Assembly (NCBI RefSeq): GCF_013359595.1
Contig: NZ_JABFMP010000003.1
Location: 248,001-312,000, forward strand
Origin: Pseudomonas sp. C1C7
GTDB taxonomy: Bacteria > Pseudomonadota > Gammaproteobacteria > Pseudomonadales > Pseudomonadaceae
Length of the DNA: 64,000 nucleotides
Reading direction: 5' to 3'
Positions 1 to 7,711 of this stretch are shown here, one piece after another. The notes under the pieces are model-generated. The model had not been told where the DNA came from. It saw only the letters and a list, made by a program, of their open reading frames with translations, and searched no databases. The position numbers and the translations under genes are program-made. Numbering within the stretch: the stretch's first letter is position 1; every line of letters begins with the position of its first letter.

Positions 1-636
1 CGGCAGCCATTGGCCGTGGCAGGTGGGGAAATCGATGCAGGCCACGGCGGCATAGTTGGAGCTGACCCAACCGCCGAGGGCGATCTGCCCGATCACCAGC
101 AGCAGTCCGGCAGTGGCCCAATACTGCAGGCGACGCGGCACCGTCAGCGCCGGCAGTACGCCGGACAGGCGCAAGGTCAGCAGGAACAGCAGGCTCAAGG
201 TGGCGAATCCACCAAGCAAATGCCCGGTCACCACCTGCGGCCAGAGCTTGAGCGTCACCGTCCACATGCCGAAGACGGCCTGGGCGAACACCACCCCCAA
301 CAGAAACAGCGGCAACTTCATCGGTTGCCCCGGATGGCGCCGATGCACCCAGGCGCGACCGGCCAATACGGAAATCAGCAGGCCCAGGGTGCCGGCGAAG
401 TACCGGTGGATCATCTCGTTCCAGCCCTTGTGGGCTTCCACCGGAGCGTCCGGGAAATGCAGTTCGGCATGGGCCAGCTGGGCTTCGCTTTTCGGCACGC
501 TGATGAAGCCGTAGCAGCCGGGCCAGTCCGGACAGCCGAGGCCGGCGTGGGTCAGGCGGGTGTAGGCGCCGAGCAGCACCACAATCAGCGCCAGCAAGGT
601 GGCAAACAGCGCGAGGCGAAATCCAGGTTTGGCCAT
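1..636 (-). CDS. ctaA: Heme A synthase CtaA/COX15 (3' end outside window)
   Basis: Converts heme O to heme A in the inner membrane for the aa3 oxidase encoded further right. The 212 visible codons start with MAKPGFRLALFATLLAL, a first membrane segment, followed by the conserved region GCPDWPGCYG and a heme-ligand region NEMIHRYFAGT. Several more hydrophobic segments follow. The reading frame runs off the window edge, so the C-terminal half is not seen. It is the last visible gene of the minus-strand oxidase assembly group and starts 10 bases after the stop of the SCO-like gene, which suggests co-transcription. Identification is firm from the family motifs and the operon. Confidence 0.93.
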   Translation of the reverse strand, partial: MAKPGFRLALFATLLALIVVLLGAYTRLTHAGLGCPDWPGCYGFISVPKSEAQLAHAELHFPDAPVEAHKGWNEMIHRYFAGTLGLLISVLAGRAWVHRRHPGQPMKLPLFLLGVVFAQAVFGMWTVTLKLWPQVVTGHLLGGFATLSLLFLLTLRLSGVLPALTVPRRLQYWATAGLLLVIGQIALGGWVSSNYAAVACIDFPTCHGQWLP

Positions 637-646
637 GACGATGCCC

Positions 647-1240
647 TTATCCGATGTTCGACAGTTTCAGCAGGTGGCGCAGGTCGTTGAGCAGGTCCTT
701 GCCTTTGACCGAAGGGTCGTAGCGCAGCACCAGGTTGCCGTGGGGATCGATGATCCACAGGTGTGGCAGGGTCTGGTCGGTCGAGGTCTTGCGGAACGAG
801 CCCAGGTCCAGCGGATAACGCTGCAACTGCGGGTACTCGCGGGTCAGCTTGGCGTCGTAGTCGCCATTGAGCGGTTGTGCAGTGGCGAGGGCATGGCTGG
901 CGCGGGAAGCGTCTTTGCCCAGGCCGATCTGAATCTGCCGGGCCAGATACACCAGTTGCTGGCAATCGACGGAGCACTCCTGTGGCGCGGTCACCAGCAA
1001 CTGCCAGCGTTGTTCATCGGCCTGCACGCCAAGGTCGGCGCGGGACTGGCCATTGCCGATCAGTTCGCCGTGATAGCTGCGCCCCTCCGGCACCCAGAAC
1101 TGCAATTTGTACATGCCGGTGGCGAGGATCATCGGGCCGATCACCCCGAGCACGATCAGCAGCAGTTGGATGCGTCCCTTGCGCCGCGTCGCCGGCGTTT
1201 TGGCCTCAGACATGCTGGGTGGATTCATGGCCGCTCCCAT
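647..1240 (-). CDS. Membrane-anchored SCO-like thioredoxin-fold protein of the cox operon
   Basis: Predicted 197 aa. There is one membrane segment at about residues 22-44, then a periplasmic domain. The domain holds a CxxxC motif (C89-SVD-C93) followed by a helix, and later LPHLWIIDPHGNLVLRY with His160. That arrangement (CxxxC, then a His just before a beta strand and a DPxG turn) is how SCO/SenC copper chaperones bind copper, so I infer a divergent SCO-like assembly factor. Such genes are usually annotated only as hypothetical. The start at 1240 is chosen because GGAG lies 7 bases upstream. It overlaps the end of the SURF1 gene by 35 bases, implying translational coupling. Copper binding is inference. 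Confidence 0.7.
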   Translation of the reverse strand: MGAAMNPPSMSEAKTPATRRKGRIQLLLIVLGVIGPMILATGMYKLQFWVPEGRSYHGELIGNGQSRADLGVQADEQRWQLLVTAPQECSVDCQQLVYLARQIQIGLGKDASRASHALATAQPLNGDYDAKLTREYPQLQRYPLDLGSFRKTSTDQTLPHLWIIDPHGNLVLRYDPSVKGKDLLNDLRHLLKLSNIG

Positions 1241-1946
1241 GGTGTTTCTCCTTTGCGTTGTGCCAGCCGAGGTACAGATAAAGGCCGAGCAGGGCGATCG
1301 ACATGGCGAACCACTGCACGGCATAAGCGATGTGTTTTTCCGGGCCCATGGCAACCACCGGCCAGTCGGCCTGGTAAGTGACGGGGCCGGTTTCTGCGCG
1401 TAATTCGTAGGCGAAGCCATCGCGGTCGAGGGCTTTCCAGAGGGCATCGGGGTCAACTGCCGTCAGCAGTTTTGGCCAGGTACTGGTGTTCGGGTCGGCG
1501 TGCAGCTGGAAGGCCGCGCCGGGGGATACGTAGACCCAGGCGTCGAGGCTCAGGACGTTCGAGGGGGTCGTGAATTGCGGTGGTGTGCGGCGATCCGGCC
1601 AGGGCAACCAGCCGCGATTGACCAGCAGCCACAGCCCGGTGGCTTGATCCTGAAAGGGTTGCAGCAGCTCGACGCCGACCTTGCCGTTGCGCTGGCGGTT
1701 ATCCAGCAGAACGCTGTGGGCGGCATCGAATTGACCGTGCAGACGTACCCGGCGAAAGGCCGGGTCGGCGCTGTGTTGCAGTTCGGTGCTGGCCACAGGC
1801 TCGGCGGCCCGGCGCTCGGCATAGCTTTGCAGCAGCGCGCTTTTCTCCGCGCCCCGGCTCAATTGCCAGAACCCGAGCGACACCAGCAGCGGCAGCAGCA
1901 GGGCAACCACCAGTGTCGGGACGACACCCGGCCGAAAGCGCTTCAT
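1206..1946 (-). CDS. SURF1 family cytochrome oxidase biogenesis protein
   Basis: 246 aa with the classic SURF1 layout: an N-terminal membrane helix (residues about 9-29, ending GFWQLSRGAEK), a large periplasmic domain with LLDNRQRNGKVG and LLVNRGWLPW, and a C-terminal helix followed by YLGWH. SURF1 helps insert heme a/a3 into subunit I. It sits between the small DUF2909 gene and the SCO-like gene in the oxidase cluster. The length is normal for the bacterial family. Confidence 0.92.
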   Translation of the reverse strand: MKRFRPGVVPTLVVALLLPLLVSLGFWQLSRGAEKSALLQSYAERRAAEPVASTELQHSADPAFRRVRLHGQFDAAHSVLLDNRQRNGKVGVELLQPFQDQATGLWLLVNRGWLPWPDRRTPPQFTTPSNVLSLDAWVYVSPGAAFQLHADPNTSTWPKLLTAVDPDALWKALDRDGFAYELRAETGPVTYQADWPVVAMGPEKHIAYAVQWFAMSIALLGLYLYLGWHNAKEKHHGSGHESTQHV

Positions 1947-2016
1947 GGCGTGGCCAGAAAGTCGGTCAGCGCGATAGCTATACTCAAATGCATCGCTTGT
2001 CCCCCGGAGTTACACC

Positions 2017-2220
2017 ATGCTCAAAGCAGCTATCGTCCTGATGCTGATTGCCACGGTTGTCAGCCTGTTCAGCGGCCTGTTTTTTCTGGTCAAGGACGAC
2101 AGCCGTTCAAACCGCCTCGTCATTGCCTTGAGTGTCCGTGTCGCGCTGGCCGCCGTGACCATAGGCTTGATTGCCTGGGGTTTCTTCAGCGGCCAGTTGG
2201 TGTCGCATGCGCCGTGGTGA
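2017..2220 (+). CDS. Small twin-transmembrane protein (DUF2909 type)
   Basis: 67 aa consisting almost entirely of two hydrophobic helices (about residues 4-26 and 38-60) separated by a charged turn, KDDSRSNR. This matches the small twin-TM proteins found beside SURF1 in gamma-proteobacterial oxidase clusters. It is divergent from SURF1 and convergent with coxC. A role in oxidase assembly is likely from context only; no catalytic residues are visible. Confidence 0.8.
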   Translation: MLKAAIVLMLIATVVSLFSGLFFLVKDDSRSNRLVIALSVRVALAAVTIGLIAWGFFSGQLVSHAPW

Positions 2221-2238
2221 GGCGCTGAATCAAACGTC

Positions 2239-3126
2239 TTAAAGTACGTAGACGAAGACGAAAAGCCCGATCCACACCACGTCCACGAAGTGCCAATACC
2301 AGCTCGCCGCTTCGAAGCCGAACTGGTGATCGTTGTCGAAATGCCCGCGCATGATCCGCATCAGCATCACGAACAGGATGATGGTGCCGATGGTCACGTG
2401 GGCGCCGTGGAACCCGGTGAGCATGAAGAACGTGGCGCCGTAGATGCCCGAGCCCAGGGTCAGGCCCAGTTCGTGGTAGGCGTGCAGGTACTCTTCAGCC
2501 TGGAAGCCGAGGAACGCGCAGCCCAGCAGTACGGTGATCGCCAGCCAGAGTTTGAGCGCGCCGCGATGGCCCTTTTTCAACGCGTGGTGGGCGATGGTCA
2601 CGGTGACGCTGGAGCTGACCAGCAGCACGGTGTTGAGCAGCGGCAGGCCCCAGGGGCTGATGACTTCCTTGGGCGGCGGGAACAGTTTGGAATCCGGGTT
2701 GTTCAGCAGTGGCCAGGTGAACTCGAAGTTCGGCCAGAGCATGTGCGCGATGGCTTTGCTGCCTTCGCCGCCCAGCGCCGGGCCGGACACGTGACGCACG
2801 TAGAACAGCGCACCGAAGAAGGCGATGAAGAACATCACCTCGGAGAAAATGAACCAGCTCATACCCCAGCGGAACGAGCGATCCATCTGCGGGCTGTAGA
2901 GCCCGGCGCGACTTTCCTTCACGACCGTGCCGAACCAGCCGAACAGCATGTAAGCCAGCAGCAGGCCGCCGACGAAAAAGATCAGCGGACCGTGGGATTC
3001 GGGCCGCGCGGCCTTCAGGTCGTTGAACCAGGTCGCCAGGCCATACACGGTGACGAACATGCCGACCGTGGCGACGATCGGCCATTTGCTCTGGGCCGGT
3101 ACGTAATAGTGCTCATGAGTTGCCAT
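2239..3126 (-). CDS. coxC: aa3-type cytochrome c oxidase subunit III
   Basis: 295 aa polytopic protein, with the amphipathic N-terminus YYVPAQSKWPIV and about seven membrane segments. It carries the subunit III signatures FHGAHVTIGT and SWYWHFVDVVWIGLFV near the C-terminus. Subunit III supports proton entry and stability of subunit I. The gene follows ctaG by 25 bases on the minus strand. The 18-base gap at its 3' end to the convergent DUF2909 gene leaves no room for a long terminator. Confidence 0.97.
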   Translation of the reverse strand: MATHEHYYVPAQSKWPIVATVGMFVTVYGLATWFNDLKAARPESHGPLIFFVGGLLLAYMLFGWFGTVVKESRAGLYSPQMDRSFRWGMSWFIFSEVMFFIAFFGALFYVRHVSGPALGGEGSKAIAHMLWPNFEFTWPLLNNPDSKLFPPPKEVISPWGLPLLNTVLLVSSSVTVTIAHHALKKGHRGALKLWLAITVLLGCAFLGFQAEEYLHAYHELGLTLGSGIYGATFFMLTGFHGAHVTIGTIILFVMLMRIMRGHFDNDHQFGFEAASWYWHFVDVVWIGLFVFVYVL

Positions 3127-3151
3127 TTATTGTTCTCCTTATCGGGCACGC

Positions 3152-3703
3152 TCAACCGCCAGTGTTTACAGCTACCGGTGGATGTCGGGCGGTGATATCG
3201 AACAGCGTGTAGGACAGCGTCAGGTGCTTCACATCCTTGGGCATGTCGCGGTCAACGATGAAACGCACCGGCATTTCGATTCGTTCACCGGGCTGCAGCA
3301 CTTGCTGGGTAAAGCAGAAGCATTCGGTCTTGTGGAAATACGCCGCCGCGGCGCTGGGCGCGATGCTCGGTACGGCCTGGGCGCTCATCGGGCGGTCGGT
3401 GGGGTTGTGCGCGATGAAGACCATCTCGTTCACCGCCCCGGGGTTGGTCGTCAGCTCGTCGCCCTTGGGATAGAAATCCCAGGGCATGTCGGCGGAGTTG
3501 GTCGACAGGAACTGCACGCGCACCTGCCGCGAAGTGTCGACCGTCTGCTCGCCCTCGTATTGCCCAGCGGTCTTGCCATTGATGCCGAACGCCTTGCACA
3601 TCACGTCGTAGATCGGCACCAGGGCAAACCCGAAGACAAACATCGCCACCACCACCAGCATCAGGCGGGTGACGAGTTTTTTCATTGAGATCGAGTCAGC
3701 CAT
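3152..3703 (-). CDS. ctaG: Cytochrome c oxidase assembly protein CtaG/Cox11
   Basis: 183 aa copper chaperone that delivers copper to CuB of subunit I. It has a single N-terminal membrane helix (about residues 9-30) and a periplasmic beta domain with the copper-binding CFCF motif in KTECFCFTQQ. I chose the start at 3703 (MADSISMKK) because GAGG lies 9-10 bases upstream. A longer open frame to 3769 runs into a REP element and would add repeat-derived residues. It lies between coxA and coxC, the usual order. Confidence 0.95.
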   Translation of the reverse strand: MADSISMKKLVTRLMLVVVAMFVFGFALVPIYDVMCKAFGINGKTAGQYEGEQTVDTSRQVRVQFLSTNSADMPWDFYPKGDELTTNPGAVNEMVFIAHNPTDRPMSAQAVPSIAPSAAAAYFHKTECFCFTQQVLQPGERIEMPVRFIVDRDMPKDVKHLTLSYTLFDITARHPPVAVNTGG

Positions 3704-3727
3704 GATTTCAGTCCTCGACCGAGATCC

Positions 3728-3809
3728 CTGTGGGAGCGGGCTTGCCCGCGATGGCGGCGTATCTGACACACCGCGTCGGCTCTATCGCACGCAAGCCAGC
3801 TCCCACAGA
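3728..3809. repeat. REPIN: two inverted REP elements
   Basis: Forward REP at 3729-3753 (TGTGGGAGCGGGCTTGCCCG, then CGATG) and a degraded inverted copy ending CTCCCACAGAG at 3809. It lies between coxA (stop 3833) and ctaG (start 3703), within the same transcription unit, so it could stabilise or attenuate the coxBA messenger. Confidence 0.9.
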
Positions 3810-3832
3810 GGTTAGTGCAAGGCAGGCAATTT

Positions 3833-5419
3833 TCATTTCACTTCCGGCGGTGTGGTGAAGGTGTGGTACGGCGCCGGTGACGGAATGCTCCACTCAAGGC
3901 CTTCAGCCCCATCCCACGGTTTGGCCGGTGCTGGCGGGCCGCCGCGGATGGTCTTGATGACGATGAACAGGAAGAAGATCTGCGTGGTACCGAACATGAA
4001 CGCGCCGATCGACGACACCATGTTGAAGTCGGCGAATTGCAGGTTGTAGTCCGGAATCCGCCGCGGCATTCCCGCCAGGCCCACGAAGTGCATCGGGAAG
4101 AAGGCCATGTTCATGCCGATGAACGACAGCCAGAAATGCAGCTTGCCGAGGGTTTCGTCGTACATGTGGCCGGTCCACTTCGGCATCCAGTAGTACGCCG
4201 AGGCGAAGATCCCGAAGATCGCCCCGGGCACCAGCACATAGTGGAAGTGCGCGACCACGAAGTAGGTGTCCTGGTACTGGAAATCCGCCGGAGCGATGGC
4301 CAGCATCAGCCCGGAGAAGCCGCCGATGGAGAACAGGATCACGAACGCCACCGCGAACAGCATCGGCGTCTCGAAGGTCAGCGAGCCCTGCCACATGGTG
4401 CTCGCCCAGTTGAACACCTTCACCCCGGTCGGCACCGCGATCAGCAAGGTTGCGTACATGAAGAACAGCTCGCCCACCAGCGGAATGCCCACCACGAACA
4501 TGTGGTGCGCCCAGACGATGAACGACAGGAACGCGATGCTCGCCGTGGCGTAGACCATCGAGGTGTAGCCGAACAGCGGCTTGCGCGAGAAGGTCGGGAT
4601 GATCGAGCTGACGGCGCCGAACGCCGGCAGGATCATGATGTACACCTCGGGGTGACCGAAGAACCAGAACACGTGCTGGAACAGCACAGGGTCACCGCCA
4701 CCGGCAGCACTGAAGAAGCTGGTGCCGAAGTGGATGTCCATCAGCATCATCGTCACGCAACCGGCCAGCACCGGCATCACCGCGATCAGCAGGAATGCGG
4801 TGATCAGCCAGGTCCAGACGAACAGCGGCATTTTCATCAACGTCATGCCGGGGGCGCGCAGGTTGAGGATGGTGGCGATCACGTTGATCGCACCCATGAT
4901 CGAACTGATCCCCATCAAGTGGATGGCGAAAATGAAGAAGGTCACGCTTTCCGGCGCATAGGTCGTCGACAGCGGTGCGTAGAAGGTCCAGCCGAAGTTC
5001 GGCCCGCCTCCGGGCATGAACAGGGTCGACACCAGCAGCAGGAACGCCGCCGGCAGCAGCCAGAAGCTGAAGTTGTTCATCCGCGGCAGGGCCATGTCCG
5101 GCGCGCCGATCATCAGCGGCACCATCCAGTTGGCCAGTCCGACGAAGGCCGGCATCACCGCACCGAAGACCATCACCAGACCGTGCATGGTGGTCATCTG
5201 GTTGAAGAACTCCGGCTGGACGATCTGCAGCCCGGGCTGGAACAGCTCGGCGCGAATCACCATCGCGAAGGAGCCGCCCAGCAGGAACATGGAAAACGCG
5301 AACCACAGGTACAGGGTGCCGATGTCCTTGTGGTTGGTGGTCAGCACCCAGCGCATCAGGCCTTTGGCGGGGCCGTGGGCGTGGTCGGCATGACCATGGT
5401 CATCGATGACGGCGCTCAT
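3833..5419 (-). CDS. coxA: aa3-type cytochrome c oxidase subunit I
   Basis: 528 aa heme-copper oxidase catalytic subunit with 12 membrane segments. The visible ligands are the CuB/Tyr motif GHPEVYIMILPAFG, the CuB His pair in VWAHHMFVVG, and the heme a/a3 histidines in VVAHFHYVLVPGA. The His-rich N-terminus (DHGHADHAHG) is typical of the Pseudomonas protein. It reduces oxygen and pumps protons. It is second in the operon, 82 bases after coxB. Confidence 0.98.
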   Translation of the reverse strand: MSAVIDDHGHADHAHGPAKGLMRWVLTTNHKDIGTLYLWFAFSMFLLGGSFAMVIRAELFQPGLQIVQPEFFNQMTTMHGLVMVFGAVMPAFVGLANWMVPLMIGAPDMALPRMNNFSFWLLPAAFLLLVSTLFMPGGGPNFGWTFYAPLSTTYAPESVTFFIFAIHLMGISSIMGAINVIATILNLRAPGMTLMKMPLFVWTWLITAFLLIAVMPVLAGCVTMMLMDIHFGTSFFSAAGGGDPVLFQHVFWFFGHPEVYIMILPAFGAVSSIIPTFSRKPLFGYTSMVYATASIAFLSFIVWAHHMFVVGIPLVGELFFMYATLLIAVPTGVKVFNWASTMWQGSLTFETPMLFAVAFVILFSIGGFSGLMLAIAPADFQYQDTYFVVAHFHYVLVPGAIFGIFASAYYWMPKWTGHMYDETLGKLHFWLSFIGMNMAFFPMHFVGLAGMPRRIPDYNLQFADFNMVSSIGAFMFGTTQIFFLFIVIKTIRGGPPAPAKPWDGAEGLEWSIPSPAPYHTFTTPPEVK

Positions 5420-5501
5420 GGCTTGTCTCCTGTCAACAGATGGGCTGGGTGGGCCGAGGCGTCGTGCCCCGGCCGGTTGCTTGTATGCGCGATAGGCCGG
5501 G

Positions 5502-6629
5502 TCATTTGCTTTCCGCCTGTTTGAGCTCCAGCACTTCTTTCGGCGTGACCATGTCGCCCTTGTTGTTGCCCCAGGCGTTACGTTCGTAGGTCACGACGGC
5601 CGCGATATCGACTTCCGAGAGCTGCTTGCCGAACGCCGCCATGGCGGTGCCGGGCTTGCCATGGAAGACAATGCTCAGGTGCGCGTCTTTCGGTCCGGTG
5701 GCGATTTTCGAGCCCTTGAGTGCCGGGAACATCGGCGGCAGACCCTGGCCCTCAGCCTGGTGACAGGCCACGCAGGTGGTGTGATAGATCTTGTCGCCGC
5801 GCTCCTTGAGCTCGTCCAGCGTCCATTCCTTGCTGGTCAGCTCTTTAAGCTGCGCCGCTTCGGCCTTGCGATCGGCCAGCCATTTCTCGTAGTCGGCCTT
5901 TTCCTTGACGTCGACCACGATCGGCATGAACCCGTGGTCCTTGCCGCACAGCTCGGCGCACTGGCCGCGGTACAGACCGGGTTTCTCAATGCGGGTCCAG
6001 GCTTCGTTGACGAACCCCGGGATCGCATCGCGCTTGACCGCGAAGGCCGGCACCCACCAGGAGTGGATCACGTCGGCGGAGGTCACAAGGAAGCGCACCT
6101 TGGCGCCAACAGGCAGCACCAGCGGCTTGTCGACCTCGAGCAAGTAGTGCTCGCCCTTGGTCTCCTTGTTGTGGATCTGGTCGGCGGGAGTGGCCAGGTT
6201 GCTGAAGAACTCGACGTCCTGGCCCAGGTATTTGTAGTGCCACTTCCACTGATAGCCCGTGACCTGGATATCGATATCCGGCTCACTGGCGTCGTACATC
6301 TTGATCAGGGTGGCTGTCGCCGGAATCGCCATGGCCACCAGAATCAGGAACGGCACGATGGTCCAGAGGATTTCGACGGTGGTGCTTTCGTGAAATTTTG
6401 CGGCGACCTGCCCGGTCGAGCGGCGATGCAGAATCATCGACCAGAACATGGCACCGAAGACGATGATGCCGATCACTACACAGATCCAGAAAATGGTCAT
6501 GTGCAGGTCAAATACAGCGTGACTGATTTCAGTCGCTCCAGGCGCCATATTCACAGTCCAGGCCGCTTGCGCCGGACTGAAAAATGACCACAACAGGAGG
6601 CCCATCCAGACATGTGGATGTCGCATCAT
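5502..6629 (-). CDS. coxB: aa3-type cytochrome c oxidase subunit II with fused cytochrome c domain
   Basis: 375 aa. Signal peptide to about residue 23, two membrane helices (about 44-66 and 86-109), then a cupredoxin domain with YQWKWHYKY and CuA ligands His189, Cys224, Cys228, His232 and Met235 (CAELCGKDHGFM). A C-terminal c-type heme domain has CVACH at 286-290. It is therefore the caa3-like form of subunit II, which receives electrons through its own heme. First gene of the coxB-coxA-ctaG-coxC operon. Confidence 0.98.
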   Translation of the reverse strand: MMRHPHVWMGLLLWSFFSPAQAAWTVNMAPGATEISHAVFDLHMTIFWICVVIGIIVFGAMFWSMILHRRSTGQVAAKFHESTTVEILWTIVPFLILVAMAIPATATLIKMYDASEPDIDIQVTGYQWKWHYKYLGQDVEFFSNLATPADQIHNKETKGEHYLLEVDKPLVLPVGAKVRFLVTSADVIHSWWVPAFAVKRDAIPGFVNEAWTRIEKPGLYRGQCAELCGKDHGFMPIVVDVKEKADYEKWLADRKAEAAQLKELTSKEWTLDELKERGDKIYHTTCVACHQAEGQGLPPMFPALKGSKIATGPKDAHLSIVFHGKPGTAMAAFGKQLSEVDIAAVVTYERNAWGNNKGDMVTPKEVLELKQAESK

Positions 6630-6999
6630 TGCGGGTTCCCCTTATCGTTCTTTTTATCCCGCCGGCTTTCACCTGCGGCAAGGGAGCGGCTGCATCAGAC
6701 TACGAACTTGAATTGCCGGGCCTTGCTGCGTGTGCAGTCGGGCTTCATCAGCTAACTCCATTCATGAGCGAGTATAGACAGCGACTTTCACCTCGCAATG
6801 TGAAGGCGTAAATCGAGTGAAACAGCATTAACTTGCTTTGCAGGTCAAGAATGGAGAAGGATGCAGACGAGTGGTGGCACTCGGATATAACGGGGGCGTC
6901 TCAAGGATGAAACAATTATGACAAATGCGTCTTAGCATTTTTCGTAAGCCAGCTAAGTTATGTCTTCCCTATTTCATTGCCTTGTTCCCTGGAGTTTTC
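6630..6999. other. Intergenic region upstream of coxB and the 7000 gene
   Basis: 370 bases between two divergent genes. It contains the candidate stationary-phase promoter for coxB (6771-6798), an inverted repeat TTCAC/GTGAA around 6787-6804, and the ribosome-binding GGAG at 6991-6994 of the rightward gene. No credible gene or RNA is seen. Confidence 0.7.
6771..6798 (-). promoter_or_regulatory. Candidate RpoS-type promoter of the cox operon
   Basis: On the minus strand the sequence reads CTATACT at 6777-6771, identical to the sigma-S extended -10 consensus. A -35-like TTGCGA lies 16 bases further upstream (6793-6798). The start codon of coxB is about 140 bases downstream. Control of the aa3 oxidase by RpoS is established in P. 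aeruginosa; its use here is inferred. Confidence 0.55.
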
Positions 7000-7641
7000 A
7001 TGAACACCGCCGCATTGCGCGAGCAGATCCGAAAAGCCCAACAACACGAAGCCGAAACCGGCCTGCTGACCCGTCAACTGGAAAGCAAACTGCCTCATCT
7101 CCACCCGGCGATCCAATTGCCGGAAACCGATGCCAACGGCGTGCTGACGCGTTTTGTCGCCGCCTACATCGACGAAGTGCCTGATCTGCTGGAAGCAGCC
7201 AATGAAGTCGCAAGGGAAGCGGGAATCGAGTCGCAGATCAAACCGGTACTGAAAATCGCCGAGCAGTATTTCCTCCAGCCGCCCGCCATCATGGCCGGCC
7301 ATGTGGGCCTCGACAGCCTGCTGGATGAAGCTTATCTCGCGCACCGCTTCGTCGAAGAGGTCAACGATCTGTACATCAAACATTTCGGCCAGCCACTGAT
7401 CCCCTTGGACATGACGGTCGCCAATCTGATTGCTCACCAATTGATCGGTGAGGAATTTGCCAACCAACTGGACGAGGCGGTGCATCACGCCGTGGACGAG
7501 ATGCTCAACGACGACAGCTTTGCGCTGGAGTCGGTGGAAGCCTACCGCGACAAACTCAGCAGCCCGGACACTGGCGCTGCGTGGAAACGCTGGCCGTGCA
7601 TGTCCCGCCGCCTGGGCGTGGGCCTGGAACTTGAGGCCTGA
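7000..7641 (+). CDS. Conserved Pseudomonas protein of unknown function
   Basis: 213 aa, mainly alpha-helical and acidic, with no signal peptide, membrane segment or recognisable catalytic motif. The C-terminal half includes LIGEEFANQLDEAVHHAVDEML. The start at 7000 (MNTAALREQIRKAQ) is set by GGAG six bases upstream. It stands between the cox operon and the sulP/carbonic anhydrase pair, a position also occupied by an uncharacterised gene in P. aeruginosa (PA0104). Function unknown. Confidence 0.85.
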   Translation: MNTAALREQIRKAQQHEAETGLLTRQLESKLPHLHPAIQLPETDANGVLTRFVAAYIDEVPDLLEAANEVAREAGIESQIKPVLKIAEQYFLQPPAIMAGHVGLDSLLDEAYLAHRFVEEVNDLYIKHFGQPLIPLDMTVANLIAHQLIGEEFANQLDEAVHHAVDEMLNDDSFALESVEAYRDKLSSPDTGAAWKRWPCMSRRLGVGLELEA

Positions 7642-7673
7642 CATCCCTGGTCTCTGATGCACACACATTCCAA

Positions 7674-7701
7674 TGTGGGAGCGAGCAAGCCCGCTCCCAC
7701 A
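7674..7701. repeat. Minimal REP palindrome between convergent genes
   Basis: TGTGGGAGCG (7674-7683) and CGCTCCCACA (7692-7701) pair around AGCAAGCC. It looks like a REPIN collapsed to its outer arms. It lies between the convergent 7000 gene and sulP and could fold in RNA from either strand. Confidence 0.75.
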
Positions 7702-7711
7702 GAGGTTGTGT

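Noticed and set aside
3704..3893. N-terminal extension of ctaG and a 61-codon frame in the coxA-ctaG gap
   Set aside because: Both are created by the REPIN sequence; family alignment supports the ctaG start at 3703.
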